The translations under genes and the position numbers were made by a program. Under the pieces are notes generated by a model. It made no database searches. It was given only the letters and a program-made list of their open reading frames with translations, and had not been told where the DNA came from. From Bacteroidota bacterium (GTDB lineage: Bacteria; Bacteroidota; Bacteroidia; Bacteroidales; Prolixibacteraceae), in NCBI GenBank assembly GCA_030698405.1, contig JAUYMU010000098.1, positions 1-62,898 of the forward strand: a DNA stretch of 62,898 nt. Direction: 5' to 3'. Shown in pieces: positions 1 through 10,120 of this stretch (within the stretch, counting starts at the first letter, position 1; each line of letters starts with the position of its first letter).

Positions 1-147
1 GAATTGCAAGATGTGAGTTTATTTAACTCTGTAAAACCTTTTTTAGGAAGCATCCAATGGGCAAATGGCCTTGACTTTTGTCCTGATACCCTTTATATGG
101 AGAGTAAATAATACAAAACCCCCTTGCCATTGCTGGCAAAGAGGCGA

Positions 148-657
148 TCAAACTAAACTTCCATCATCTGAGGATTGGTTTATCCATTGTACAGCAACCT
201 GGCAATTATCAACTTTGCCCACAACTCCAGCATATTGGCGAGCTACTCCTACTGATTTCAAACCCTTTTTCAGGTGTGAGGTTTCGTCGATTACAAGCCC
301 TGTCGGCAAGCCACTCTTTATTTTCAGTTCTCGTAATGAGCTGTCCACCGATTTCATCGTGACCGAATTCACATCAGATGCACTCCATTTACTAACTGAC
401 AGAAAATGTATATATCGCTTATAATCGGAATCATTCACTTTTTCAACCATACGCTCCATATTCTCATGTCCCTTTTCGCACTGTAGCAGCCCCGACAAAT
501 ACTCCTCTGCAACATGCGTACAGCTCTTCGTGTACACCCTAAACAAATCATTATATCTACTGTGAATCAGTGCACTAAGGCTGTTGCCAGAAGATTTATT
601 GTACTGAGTTTTGGTAGAGAAATTTTTTTTATCTGCTCGTTTTGGCTTCATCGTCAA
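148..657 (-). pseudogene. IS701-like transposase, N-terminal fragment
   Basis: A 169-residue reading frame resembles the N-terminal third of IS701-type DDE transposases. The supporting segment is residues 117-150, with VIDET (the usual first catalytic Asp) followed by [15 protein letters not shown] and [10 protein letters not shown], a block typical of this family. Intact members are around 400 residues, so the second Asp and the Glu of the DDE triad are missing. After the DNCQVAV block the frame runs into a short non-homologous tail and stops; the 147 bases beyond it in the direction of transcription give no convincing continuation in any frame. I read this as a dead insertion-sequence remnant at the downstream end of the polysaccharide locus. 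The window edge prevents knowing whether more of it lies outside. Confidence 0.7.
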
Positions 658-768
658 AACAATCAGAGTGCGTTAATAATTACTCTAAAATATTAATTAT
701 TAGCCAAATAACAAATAAAACTATCTCTTTTTTTTAATCTGGTAAAGTAGAAATAACTAAAAATCCAT

Positions 769-2799
769 TCATTTCCATTCAATAACCATGGTTTCTTCAG
801 GTGAAATAAGGATGTTACTGCCTTTAACTTTACCCGATTTATTGGCATATACAATACGTGCATCCGATATTTTACCTTTGAAATCGAGGTCCAGCGAAAT
901 TGGCTTTTCGCTCTTGCTGATGATAACGGTTACATAATTCGAGCCTGATTTCAAGGTTCGCATCAGCATATCTTTTTGTGGAACTTTAAACCTTACCGGT
1001 GCATTTTCGGCCAGTCTTTGCTTTAATTCGGCATTCAGCAGTTTAAACAATGCTGTATTATCATTAGAAATTCTGCATCCAAGCCCAATTAACGATGGAA
1101 TCCAAAGCACTTCGCCTTTTCCCAGTTTATTCCGGAGCGCTATGGTTTCCCCCTCATGCGTGGCCGCACTTTTTCCTGACTTGCCGGAAATATAGCCCCG
1201 CCATAAATGCGCCGGAACAGCGTAGTTGTCCCATTGCACTTGAAAGATATTCCCAACCATTTTAAACTCACTGATATTTCCGCCAAAAAGATTTTCAAAG
1301 GCAAATCCGGTTTTCATGGTATTGTGAAGGTTTTCGTCGAAAAAGGCAGTAAGTCCGTCAACAATAAGCTTACCTCCCTTTTTCACAAAATCTTCCAGAA
1401 TCAGCGCATAACTATCCGGAAGTGAAATCTGGTGAGCCAGTATGATTGTTGAACCCGAATAATCGCTTTTCCCGAAATCAAATTCTTCAAAAGCTTTAAA
1501 ATTGGCATTAATCCCCATTTGGGTAATGGCTTCGAAATAACCCAAAGCCGATTTCATCACCGCGCCAGCTGATCTGGCTTCATAAGTTTTGCTCAATCCA
1601 TCGGTCATTTTACTCTCGGCCCAAAGCGACTGGCGAACATACAGCACATTAATGCCAGACTCCACCACCTTCAGGTTTTCAATAAGTTCTTTGTTTTGAT
1701 TGATCGTAAGGGCAACCTTACTTGCGGCTTTCATTCTGTCTGATGGTTTATTCTGAAAATCGAGCAGCGCCCATTCTCCTGCTTCAATTCCTGAACTTCT
1801 GGGATTAAGCGACCAAAAGATACTGCCTTTGCCCTCTGTTGCAGTAACAATCCAAAGCCATTGGGCAATCTCTTCCTGTGTCGGGCACATTGGAATTCCG
1901 CCGCTATACGTATTGTTTCCACCCTGCAATTCTGTCATAATCCAAGGAAGATTACCCGCTCCGGAACGAACGATCTCGCTGTTGGCCAACATTGCTACCG
2001 CGTATTGTTGTCGGGTGAAGTAACCAAAATGCCAGGCAGCATGGGCTGAGCCACCCAGGCTGGTCAGGAATTTACACCATTCGGGAAAGTTGTACTCCGC
2101 ACAATTCTGAAATATCTGGTGGTTGTTAACATGCAATTCGTGATTCGGGTCGTATTTTTTAATTTCTGAAGAAATCCAGTTCAGAAACCATGTATTGTAA
2201 TCAAGCAGAAATGCCTGATCAGTAAGTTCAACAAGGATTGGGTAACCTTTATCAGTAAACTCTTTTTGTTGATTTTTCAGTTTCCACTCAGTAAACTTGT
2301 TCTTCGTATAATCTGTCCATGGGATTTTACCCCCAACACCAGGTTCATTAATTAAAACCCAACCGTACAAACTCTCAAATTTACTGAAGTGAGTGGTTAA
2401 TTCTTTAATAAATAACGCGATAGATTGTAAATGTGCTTCATCACGTGGAAACTTGAACCCACCGATATCGGTTTTTTCGGTGTAAGGGAAAATGGTTCCG
2501 AAAACTTTGATCCCATGTTTTTCTGCAGACTGGAAAGCATGATCGAACAAGTTAAAATCCCAGCTTCCATCGGCATTTTTCATATACGATTCGAACATTC
2601 GGATACGGCAAACCGTGAAATTATTCTCTTTCATTATCCGAAACCAGGAGTCAATCTCATCAGGAGTTTGACCGGGTTCAATAAAAACCTGTGCTCCGAT
2701 GAAGGGGACTTTCATTTCGGATTGGGCTTGCGAGTAAAATCCACTGAAAAGAAAGATACAACACAGGGAAATACAAAATATGATTTTCAGTTTTTTCAT
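769..2799 (-). CDS. Secreted GH42-like clan GH-A glycoside hydrolase
   Basis: A 676-residue exported protein with a signal peptide over residues 1-26. Residues 33-370 look like a clan GH-A TIM barrel: LINEPG places a candidate acid/base at Glu152 (end of strand 4) and WIMTELQGG a candidate nucleophile at Glu290 (end of strand 7). Residues 390-600 resemble the Rossmann/GATase-like second domain seen in GH42 beta-galactosidases, with a GGKLIVDG stretch, followed by a small beta C-terminal domain. It is the last gene of a long co-directional locus with sulfatases and esterases, so a role in trimming exposed sugar residues is likely. Family assignment is from architecture and motifs; GH42 or a neighbouring GH-A family is possible and the substrate cannot be read from sequence. 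Confidence 0.7.
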   Translation of the reverse strand: MKKLKIIFCISLCCIFLFSGFYSQAQSEMKVPFIGAQVFIEPGQTPDEIDSWFRIMKENNFTVCRIRMFESYMKNADGSWDFNLFDHAFQSAEKHGIKVFGTIFPYTEKTDIGGFKFPRDEAHLQSIALFIKELTTHFSKFESLYGWVLINEPGVGGKIPWTDYTKNKFTEWKLKNQQKEFTDKGYPILVELTDQAFLLDYNTWFLNWISSEIKKYDPNHELHVNNHQIFQNCAEYNFPEWCKFLTSLGGSAHAAWHFGYFTRQQYAVAMLANSEIVRSGAGNLPWIMTELQGGNNTYSGGIPMCPTQEEIAQWLWIVTATEGKGSIFWSLNPRSSGIEAGEWALLDFQNKPSDRMKAASKVALTINQNKELIENLKVVESGINVLYVRQSLWAESKMTDGLSKTYEARSAGAVMKSALGYFEAITQMGINANFKAFEEFDFGKSDYSGSTIILAHQISLPDSYALILEDFVKKGGKLIVDGLTAFFDENLHNTMKTGFAFENLFGGNISEFKMVGNIFQVQWDNYAVPAHLWRGYISGKSGKSAATHEGETIALRNKLGKGEVLWIPSLIGLGCRISNDNTALFKLLNAELKQRLAENAPVRFKVPQKDMLMRTLKSGSNYVTVIISKSEKPISLDLDFKGKISDARIVYANKSGKVKGSNILISPEETMVIEWK

Positions 2800-2957
2800 T
2801 CTTAATAATTTGATCTGATTTTTTTAAGCGATAATAATCGTAATTTTTCCTGATTAAACGGTGATTGCCAATAAGTATGGATGGTTGTAAAGTCCGGGCT
2901 AATTTGCGCTAACAGCGCTAACAATTGGCTTTGGTTCTGTAAAGTGATATTAATGAA

Positions 2958-4046
2958 TCATCTTTTTACTAAGAATTTTATTTTTTCATTGTTTGCACAC
3001 AATACATATAATCCGACATTAAATATGGAAACATCTATTCTTCTATTTTCAGGAATATTCCCAATCCAAATTATATTTCCCATACCATTATATATTTTTG
3101 CTTCACCAGAATAGCCAGTTACTGAGATAAAACTATTTGAAGGATTTGGAAAAATTGAAAATTCGTTGTTCCCATTTTGGACATCTATTGATAATCCTGT
3201 TGCCAACCCACCGATATTAGAACCAATAAATTTCCAACTATCCTGACCGCCTTGATCAAGTAGGCATTGAAGAACATGATCGCAAGTGGTTTCTACATAT
3301 TCAGAAGCGATGGTATATTTTGTCAGGCTGTCGAGGAAATTTCTATTATTATCAACAAGTTGGCCTACTACCTGTCTGATCACAATTTTACTTTTCAAAT
3401 CGGCTGCATTTTTTTTTAAATGAAACCAAGGGGAGTATTTATTGAAATTATCCACATTACTATTAAACAATTTTGCCATAGTAGCCGCATGCCTGCTTTT
3501 GGCTCCTTCCCATGTTAATAAGGCACCATCGTAAATTACCGCGACTTTAAAATAATCGGGATATTTGGTAATAAACTTTGCTGTTCCAAAACCACCCATC
3601 GAAAACCCGGATATAATCCTTTTCTCCCTGGTATTAATCGTTCTGTAATTCTGATCAATGTATGGTATTATTTCCTGAATGATATTTGTTTCCGCCGGTA
3701 TTTTCATATCATAACTATCGGCCCAAAAAGAATCGTTATAGCCATCCGGAAATACAATAATCATTGGACCTGCTATTCCAGAAGCTATCGCTTTTTCCAA
3801 TGATGCAGGAACTGTTGTAATTTGATTCCCATTATGAGTCCCTCCTATTCCATGTAAATGATATAGAACCGGATACTTGTCAGTTGAATTATCGTAGCCT
3901 TCAGGCAAATAGACTGTAAATGTTATGGACTTATTTGTAACCGGTCCGGTTATGGTGACCGGAAATGTTCTCCCTTTTAACGCAAAAAGGTTATTTTGTG
4001 TAAACGAAAATAAAATAACCAAGATAAAAATTGCACTTTTTTTCAT
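2958..4046 (-). CDS. Type IX-secreted alpha/beta-hydrolase esterase
   Basis: A 362-residue protein starting at the Met at 4046, which gives a clean signal peptide (residues 1-22); an upstream in-frame Met at 4103 lies inside the preceding sulfatase gene and is less likely. The body is an esterase D/feruloyl-esterase-like (CE1-type) alpha/beta hydrolase: LHGIGG oxyanion region near residue 65, nucleophile Ser149 in GFSMGG, and a candidate His in TCDHV near residue 261. Residues 285-362 form a type A T9SS C-terminal domain (FSIFPNPSN start, ending in KIKFLVKR), so the enzyme is probably moved across the outer membrane and attached to the surface. It follows the sulfatase by 19 bases. It likely removes ester substituents from the target glycan; which ester is unknown. 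Confidence 0.8.
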   Translation of the reverse strand: MKKSAIFILVILFSFTQNNLFALKGRTFPVTITGPVTNKSITFTVYLPEGYDNSTDKYPVLYHLHGIGGTHNGNQITTVPASLEKAIASGIAGPMIIVFPDGYNDSFWADSYDMKIPAETNIIQEIIPYIDQNYRTINTREKRIISGFSMGGFGTAKFITKYPDYFKVAVIYDGALLTWEGAKSRHAATMAKLFNSNVDNFNKYSPWFHLKKNAADLKSKIVIRQVVGQLVDNNRNFLDSLTKYTIASEYVETTCDHVLQCLLDQGGQDSWKFIGSNIGGLATGLSIDVQNGNNEFSIFPNPSNSFISVTGYSGEAKIYNGMGNIIWIGNIPENRRIDVSIFNVGLYVLCANNEKIKFLVKR

Positions 4047-4065
4047 ACTGATATCAAAATAATTA

Positions 4066-5430
4066 TTACTGGTTTTCAGGTTTTTGCCAAGGAATACTGC
4101 CACCTTTTTGTATTTGATTTATTAGCAGTAATTGTAATTTTTTGTATTGTTCCGGCTCAAAGTCAATGAGGTTCCGTTGTTCTAACGGGTCTTCATATAT
4201 ATTGTAGAGTTCGTAAGGACTATAAGGGCTGTTTTGAAGAAGCTTCCAGTTGCCCGAAATTACCGCTTGTATGGTTTGACCTCCATATCGGGAATTACCC
4301 TCTCGGCGTGTAAAAAACAATGGACGTTCTGGCAATGCTTTTGATGTCTTATTTAGAATTGGTAATAAGCTTATCCCATCTATTTTATTTTTTATTTCGA
4401 TTCCTGTTATTTCTCCAATTGTTGGATATATGTCCATAATAAGTGATTTCTGGCAAGTCACAGATCCGGGTTTTATCTGGCTTGGCCATACAAAAAATGC
4501 GGGGATCCTGATGCCACCCTCATAAACACTTTGTTTACCATCTCTTAAATTTCCATTATTTGCACCATCTTCTAAGTGACCTCCATTGTCGCTTAAAAAA
4601 ATGATTAGTGTATTTTCATAGAGCCCATTTGCTTTTAATGTTTGAATAACTTTCCCTATACCATCATCCAGGTGTTCGATCAGGGCAACCAGTTTTGCTC
4701 TTCTTTCAGAAATACCCGGCTCTCGCATTTGAACTTTTGTTAACCACTCTTCTTTAGGTTGTACAGGAAAATGCGGGGCATTATAAGCCAGGTAAAGAAA
4801 AAAGGGATTTTTATTTCCTTTTTGTGAATGGACGTATTTGGTAGCCGACTCCGTAAAAATATCAGTTGCATGGCCTTGGGGATCAATTACCTTTTCGTTT
4901 TCACGCATAAAATTTTTTCCTTTCCGAAGATGAGTCCAATAACTATCCATCATATCATCAAGAAATCCATAAAAATAATCAAAGCCACGTTCGTTTGGTT
5001 TATTGGGTGATTCAAGTCCTAAATTCCATTTACCAATGATGGCTGTGCTATATTGCTTTTTCTTTAAAAGTTCAGGAAGAAGTACTGCATCTGGTTTCAG
5101 GTAACCAAAATTATCCTCGGGATTTGATCTTATTAACCCTGGAACACCTACCATTTCAGGGTAACGTCCACTCATAAGAGATGCACGGCTTGGCGAGCAA
5201 ACAGGTGAATTTGCGTAAAAATTATCAAATCGCATTCCTGCATTACAAAGTGCGTCAATATTGGGAGTTTGTATATCCGAAGTACCATAATATGACACAT
5301 CGTGATAACCCTGATCATCTGTGAGTATCAACAAAATATTTGGTAATGGGCCTGATGGTACTTGCCCCATTGCATTCATTGCCATTCCTGACAAAAGAAC
5401 AGGCATTAACGATTTAGTAAGTTTTATCAT
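4066..5430 (-). CDS. Secreted S1-family sulfatase
   Basis: A 454-residue formylglycine-dependent sulfatase with a signal peptide (residues 1-22). The metal site starts with ILTDDQG (Asp38, Asp39), and the maturation motif is CSPSR with Cys78, the residue oxidised to formylglycine by an anaerobic or aerobic maturase; no maturase gene is in this window. The S/C-x-P-S-R core is followed by ASLMSGRYP, and FLSDNGG near residue 285 supplies further metal ligands. The gene starts 17 bases inside the end of the upstream hydrolase gene, so the pair are probably translationally coupled. It would remove sulfate esters from a glycan. Substrate position and sugar cannot be assigned without subfamily placement. 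Confidence 0.9.
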   Translation of the reverse strand: MIKLTKSLMPVLLSGMAMNAMGQVPSGPLPNILLILTDDQGYHDVSYYGTSDIQTPNIDALCNAGMRFDNFYANSPVCSPSRASLMSGRYPEMVGVPGLIRSNPEDNFGYLKPDAVLLPELLKKKQYSTAIIGKWNLGLESPNKPNERGFDYFYGFLDDMMDSYWTHLRKGKNFMRENEKVIDPQGHATDIFTESATKYVHSQKGNKNPFFLYLAYNAPHFPVQPKEEWLTKVQMREPGISERRAKLVALIEHLDDGIGKVIQTLKANGLYENTLIIFLSDNGGHLEDGANNGNLRDGKQSVYEGGIRIPAFFVWPSQIKPGSVTCQKSLIMDIYPTIGEITGIEIKNKIDGISLLPILNKTSKALPERPLFFTRREGNSRYGGQTIQAVISGNWKLLQNSPYSPYELYNIYEDPLEQRNLIDFEPEQYKKLQLLLINQIQKGGSIPWQKPENQ

Positions 5431-6541
5431 GTTGTTTGTTTTTTAAAAAATTTCCCATGTTCCAGGTTGATTTTTCGATATACAATCCCTCTTTAACAAG
5501 TTTATTTTTCATTTGCGAGACTGTCATTTCCTTATACTTTTCCCAGACATCCAATAAAGCTTTCGCGTAAGCAGGATCATCACAATCCCTGCGCCAAAGT
5601 TGTAGGTAATATGGATTCCCCATTTGTTTGAAATTGTAAATCGTCATTTCTACTGTACCTTGCCTTTCTGGTTGTTCTTTGAAAGAGCCAACCATTTCAT
5701 GGCAATTGGGCACTAAATCACTAAACTTTTTGCACAGTTCGCCAGAACCAGGTATGCGTCCGCCTTCCCGTCCATTTATCTGGTCGGTTTGTAAGACAGC
5801 CCTTTCAGCACATTTTTCAAGAAAATAAGCAGCAACTAATTCGGGTAGTTCGGGCGTGCCATCATACATTTGTGAAACGATCAAGTCAAGCTTCTTTTTC
5901 GGATACAATGAATCGTAAAGGTTAATCCAGTATTTCCAGTTAGCAACAACAACATCTTTGCTCCAACCAAATTCCATGAATAAATCTTTATTGGGCGCAT
6001 GCATTTCTTCACCCCTGAACTGATGACCTAATACTTCTACCATGGTTACACGATCGTCGTTCGCATATAGTTTTGAGATTGCTTTCACATCGTCAGAAAA
6101 AAGTCTCATATATGTAGTGTCCCATGGTACGGGTGCAATCCCGTCTTTGGTTTGTATTTTGGCCGTTCCGCTGTCAATCACCCAGTTAGGTGTGCTATAT
6201 CCGCTTATCAATGCAAAGGTCACCAATTTTCCCATTGATGAAGCCATGCTTATTAGCGTTTCTAGTTTTTGCCATTCTATTTTATCTTTTTCGGGATGAA
6301 AGTCCTTCCACTTAATTTTCAGGGTAAGCCCTGCTATATAGTGATTATTTTCAAGCAGTTTACCTGCACTGATAATTTGATCATCCAATCCCTTTACAGG
6401 CTCGGTATGAGTAAAAATTCCAAGAAAAGGAACTTTTTCTCCATGTTTAAACGGGGTAACCGCTTCCTGGGACATTCCCGTTAAAAAAGTTGTCAGGTTT
6501 ATTAAAACCACAAGCACCAATGTTATTCCTTTTCGTTTCAT
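5414..6541 (-). CDS. Exported TIM-barrel glycoside-hydrolase-like protein
   Basis: A 375-residue protein with a signal peptide (residues 1-25). The remainder has the rhythm of a clan GH-A-like barrel: a KWKDFHPEK segment resembling strand 2 of GH42/GH5-type enzymes, then VEVLGHQFRGEEMHAP near residue 175 with candidate acid residues, and an EMVGSFKEQPE segment near residue 293. I cannot place it in a numbered family. It sits between the triple-domain esterase gene and the second sulfatase and overlaps the latter by 17 bases, so it is made as part of the same degradation set. Two other TIM-barrel proteins of the locus differ clearly from it. Function is inferred from fold impression and neighbourhood only. 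Confidence 0.6.
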   Translation of the reverse strand: MKRKGITLVLVVLINLTTFLTGMSQEAVTPFKHGEKVPFLGIFTHTEPVKGLDDQIISAGKLLENNHYIAGLTLKIKWKDFHPEKDKIEWQKLETLISMASSMGKLVTFALISGYSTPNWVIDSGTAKIQTKDGIAPVPWDTTYMRLFSDDVKAISKLYANDDRVTMVEVLGHQFRGEEMHAPNKDLFMEFGWSKDVVVANWKYWINLYDSLYPKKKLDLIVSQMYDGTPELPELVAAYFLEKCAERAVLQTDQINGREGGRIPGSGELCKKFSDLVPNCHEMVGSFKEQPERQGTVEMTIYNFKQMGNPYYLQLWRRDCDDPAYAKALLDVWEKYKEMTVSQMKNKLVKEGLYIEKSTWNMGNFLKNKQHDKTY

Positions 6542-6574
6542 CCGAATGTATGTTATATATTTTATTCTGATTGC

Positions 6575-9500
6575 TTAATAAGCGCGATAAAAGCCTGCTT
6601 TCAGGATTGCTGAATCATTAAAAATGATATATTCCGGGAGTATAGTCGTAAAAAATGCACTGTTATCAGTAATCAATTTTAAATTATGGAGTGCCCCCGA
6701 CCAGACAACGATACTCCTTGATGCATTAAGAGGATTAGGTGAAATAAATACGGCTGATGTGCCTTGACCGTTGAAAGTTTCTCTGTTCATTTTCACCTTA
6801 TCTTTATTAACCTGTATAGGAAATTTATTTTGGTATGACGCAATCAATGGATTACTCTCAGCAGTTCCGAAAAGAATCAGGTTATAGGTTTTTTTATCCT
6901 CCAGTGATAGTTCCTTGTAAGATTTAAAAGGGAAATCACCAACGGTAACGGTTCTTTTTCCCATAGGATTAATAATAGCATCAACAGTAGAATGAGCTAA
7001 TTTAAAATCTGAAGTATCACCATAAACAATTAAAAATGGTGTTTCGATTACCTGACCAATTGAAGGCGCTGGCTGAATACTGGAGAGGACTTTCACAATT
7101 ACCCATTTTTGGCTTTTATTTTCCAGAAATATTTCGGGTGTACTGGCCGAAACTTTAAGTTTTGAGCCATCAACAACGATATCCGTTATTTCTTCATTCG
7201 GAAAGAGTTGCAGTTTTAACGAAGATATATTAGAAGTAGTTATACTAATTTCATGATTATTTTTCTTTGCATCAACAGATATGGGTCGATCTCTTCGTTG
7301 CAAACCTTCAATAGTTAGCCAGTAGGCTTTGTTGTATTTAAGTGAGTAGGTTTTAAATTTTATTTGTGCAGGATTGCTGTTTCTTTTGTATTTCAGCATC
7401 TCTATAATAAATGTATGATAGGGAATGAATTTTGCAAAATGATGTGGCATACCCTTGTGCGTTTCAATGGAAACATTTATACACCCATTTTGCTTCATTA
7501 TCTCGCTCAACCTGTATTGGGCTACTTTTAATGCCCCGTCGGCTGTATGAAAAAACATTGGGAGGTTATATGCATTCATTGCCACACTATCCGGGTTGAA
7601 AGCATTGGATTGAAAGGACAACCACTGTAATGTAGAATTTTCGTTTAGATCAGCAGCGCCCAATGCGGCATCAATGGCAGTACATGCCGCAAACATGTCT
7701 GGATGATGAAGTGCAAAGTTAAGTGTTCCTGCACCCCCCATGGAATGCCCGATAATATAAATTCTGTCCGGATCAATGGAATAATCAAGTTTTACCTCAC
7801 TAAGTATTTGTAATAATTCACTTTCAGCGATCCCCCGGTAGCCGGAGTTTTGCCGGGCATACGCTTGCACATAGATAACACCCAGTGATGGATCAATCCA
7901 ATCTTCATATTTCATTCCAGTCCATGAAGCACGGATCCCTCCGATAAACTTTGGCCCGATACCATGCAGTTGCAACACTAATGGGTATTTTTTTGAAGAT
8001 ACATAATCCTCTGGCACATACATCCCTACTGGCTGGATTGAACCATCCGTTTCAGCGCGGATGTAATTAATAAACCTTCCCTTTCTGTATTTCTTTTCTT
8101 GTGATTCTTTATATAGCGTTTCAAGTTTTCGCAAATCGGCAGATTGTTCGTAAGTGAAAATTTTACGCCCAAATAAACTATCAATTCCCGATGGAATGGT
8201 TACTGTTTTCCCAATTATAGATGCTCCATATTTTAATGCTTCTTCAAAAGCAGAATCATATTCAGCATTGCCTTTCGTGCCTTTCAATACATCTTCGGGG
8301 TAAACATTTAAATAACTACAGTTAATACGCTCTGCAGCTTTCATCACTTCCATCAAAGTGCCCGTATTGCCTACTCCACTTCGATCAACCATTTCAAAAA
8401 AGAATTTGGTATGTGGATCAAGTTGGGCAAAAGCCCTCCTTCTTGAATCATCTTTTAAATAACTGTTTTTACCTAACCCATTTTGCCCAACAAACATTCC
8501 TTTATTAGTGGCATACCATCCAATTTCATTGGAATTATCGTTTTTAGCCAAGCCTCCCGCATTCAGGGTAACCAAAGCCGGAATTTTCGTAAATATTCTT
8601 GCCGTTGAGTCAATGTAATCTTTAACGGTTGACATCCACAAGTCTTCTGTATATGCTTTACCATTGCTGGCTGCCGTTTTTAAATACTTTGGTTCAAAGC
8701 TTGGGTCTTGCCTGCGAATGGTGCCGAAACGAAAGGGGTTCGTTTCCGCTCCAGGGGTAACATCTATAAAAAGAATGCCAGGATTTGATTCAAATCTTGT
8801 GGCCACTTCTTTCATGAACCTCAATGCATAATTTTTATAGATAGGATCCCAGGGTAATGGGATCTCCGTTTTACTGACTTCATGGTAACTAAATTTTGCG
8901 CCTTTTTCCCAAACCCACTGTGGAGTCGGATGTTTATAAAATTCACGTGGCCAATAACCACTGGTTGACCACATAATGCGAAAGGCAACTTTTTTCCCGG
9001 CTGAAAGCCAGGGTCTCATCCAAGCTTCTACTTCGCTCCAATCATATTCACCATCCTTTTTTTCTACTTCGCTCCAAATAATTTGAAATAATGCGCCAAC
9101 GATGTTAGGGTTCTTTATCACAGTTGTATCGGTAGCGAAATATGACTTAGCATAAAAAAGGAGTCCGGACTTTGGATTTCTTGCTTTTCGGAGGGCAGAA
9201 TTATTAAATTGCCCCTCAACATTTACGGCGCTTGATTTTGGCTTCGCGTTTTTAAGATGTTGGTTGAACCATTTCTTTGTCCGTTGCAACATCATGGAAT
9301 CATATCGTATTTGATTATGATTAAAATCGGGATAGATAAATAATTCATGTTTGGTCCCGTTTTCTCCTAAAATACTGTCAAGCTTCAGCGCCATTGGAAG
9401 TTTCACAACCGGATCGGCCTCGCCATGATGTATGATATATGGAATAGTAATTCCGGAGGCTGCTTCAGAGGAAGGGGCGGCTTTATCATCATCAACACCG

Positions 9501-10033
9501 CCAGCTGTATGTCCTGCGGCAATAAATTTTTGAGGATGACTTCCGGTTAATCCTATTGTAAGAAAAGCGCCCATACTATGACCAAACGCCATAATGGAGG
9601 ATCTGTCCACATAGTTTAGATGTGTTAAGATGTCATAACATTTCATTGCCCTCTGAATATTAACGGCACTGGCGCCAAAATTAACCGGATCGGATGTGCC
9701 AGGTTGGCCAACCGGAACATCTTTAGAATGGGTATAGTTGGTGGCAATGCAAACGTAGCCCCATTTAACCATCTCCTTGGCGATTGTCTGACTATAGCCA
9801 TAAGCATTTCCACCCTTTCCGTGACTAATTATAACTGCAGGGAATGGTCCGTCTCCTTTCGGCTTTAAAAGTATGCCCTCCAAATCGAAATTTACACCTG
9901 ATTCAGTTGAAATATAGTTCCACTTTGCTCCTGTAGCTGATTCTGGATCACCATTTATTGAAAGTCCGCTTAATTGACCTGATGCTGAAAAAAAAAGATA
10001 TATCAGCAATATCAAAAAAAATATATGTTTCAT
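6575..10033 (-). CDS. Three-part secreted enzyme: esterase, TIM barrel, esterase
   Basis: A 1152-residue protein starting at the Met at 10033 (signal peptide 1-20; the longer frame to 10090 only adds a non-signal leader). Residues about 25-285 are a dienelactone-hydrolase-like alpha/beta hydrolase with GHSMGA (Ser near 152), GEADPVV and a downstream NHNQ. Residues about 290-615 are a TIM-barrel domain closely similar along its whole length to the separate lipoprotein at 11821-12909, with shared DxTPGAETNP and GTLMEVM motifs. Residues about 665-880 are a second, CE1-like hydrolase with LQLHGIG and GHSMGGAG (Ser near 764). A beta-rich tail to 1152 is unassigned. The fusion joins two different ester hydrolases to one carbohydrate-active-looking barrel. 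Domain assignment is secure for both hydrolases, weaker for the barrel. Confidence 0.8.
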   Translation of the reverse strand: MKHIFFLILLIYLFFSASGQLSGLSINGDPESATGAKWNYISTESGVNFDLEGILLKPKGDGPFPAVIISHGKGGNAYGYSQTIAKEMVKWGYVCIATNYTHSKDVPVGQPGTSDPVNFGASAVNIQRAMKCYDILTHLNYVDRSSIMAFGHSMGAFLTIGLTGSHPQKFIAAGHTAGGVDDDKAAPSSEAASGITIPYIIHHGEADPVVKLPMALKLDSILGENGTKHELFIYPDFNHNQIRYDSMMLQRTKKWFNQHLKNAKPKSSAVNVEGQFNNSALRKARNPKSGLLFYAKSYFATDTTVIKNPNIVGALFQIIWSEVEKKDGEYDWSEVEAWMRPWLSAGKKVAFRIMWSTSGYWPREFYKHPTPQWVWEKGAKFSYHEVSKTEIPLPWDPIYKNYALRFMKEVATRFESNPGILFIDVTPGAETNPFRFGTIRRQDPSFEPKYLKTAASNGKAYTEDLWMSTVKDYIDSTARIFTKIPALVTLNAGGLAKNDNSNEIGWYATNKGMFVGQNGLGKNSYLKDDSRRRAFAQLDPHTKFFFEMVDRSGVGNTGTLMEVMKAAERINCSYLNVYPEDVLKGTKGNAEYDSAFEEALKYGASIIGKTVTIPSGIDSLFGRKIFTYEQSADLRKLETLYKESQEKKYRKGRFINYIRAETDGSIQPVGMYVPEDYVSSKKYPLVLQLHGIGPKFIGGIRASWTGMKYEDWIDPSLGVIYVQAYARQNSGYRGIAESELLQILSEVKLDYSIDPDRIYIIGHSMGGAGTLNFALHHPDMFAACTAIDAALGAADLNENSTLQWLSFQSNAFNPDSVAMNAYNLPMFFHTADGALKVAQYRLSEIMKQNGCINVSIETHKGMPHHFAKFIPYHTFIIEMLKYKRNSNPAQIKFKTYSLKYNKAYWLTIEGLQRRDRPISVDAKKNNHEISITTSNISSLKLQLFPNEEITDIVVDGSKLKVSASTPEIFLENKSQKWVIVKVLSSIQPAPSIGQVIETPFLIVYGDTSDFKLAHSTVDAIINPMGKRTVTVGDFPFKSYKELSLEDKKTYNLILFGTAESNPLIASYQNKFPIQVNKDKVKMNRETFNGQGTSAVFISPNPLNASRSIVVWSGALHNLKLITDNSAFFTTILPEYIIFNDSAILKAGFYRAY

Positions 10034-10120
10034 AATTAGAATTTTATAATGAGAGTCATAAAATATTTTGTGAATTTTGACTTTTGTCAATAATTTGTAC
10101 TATAAATACAATTCCTGACA

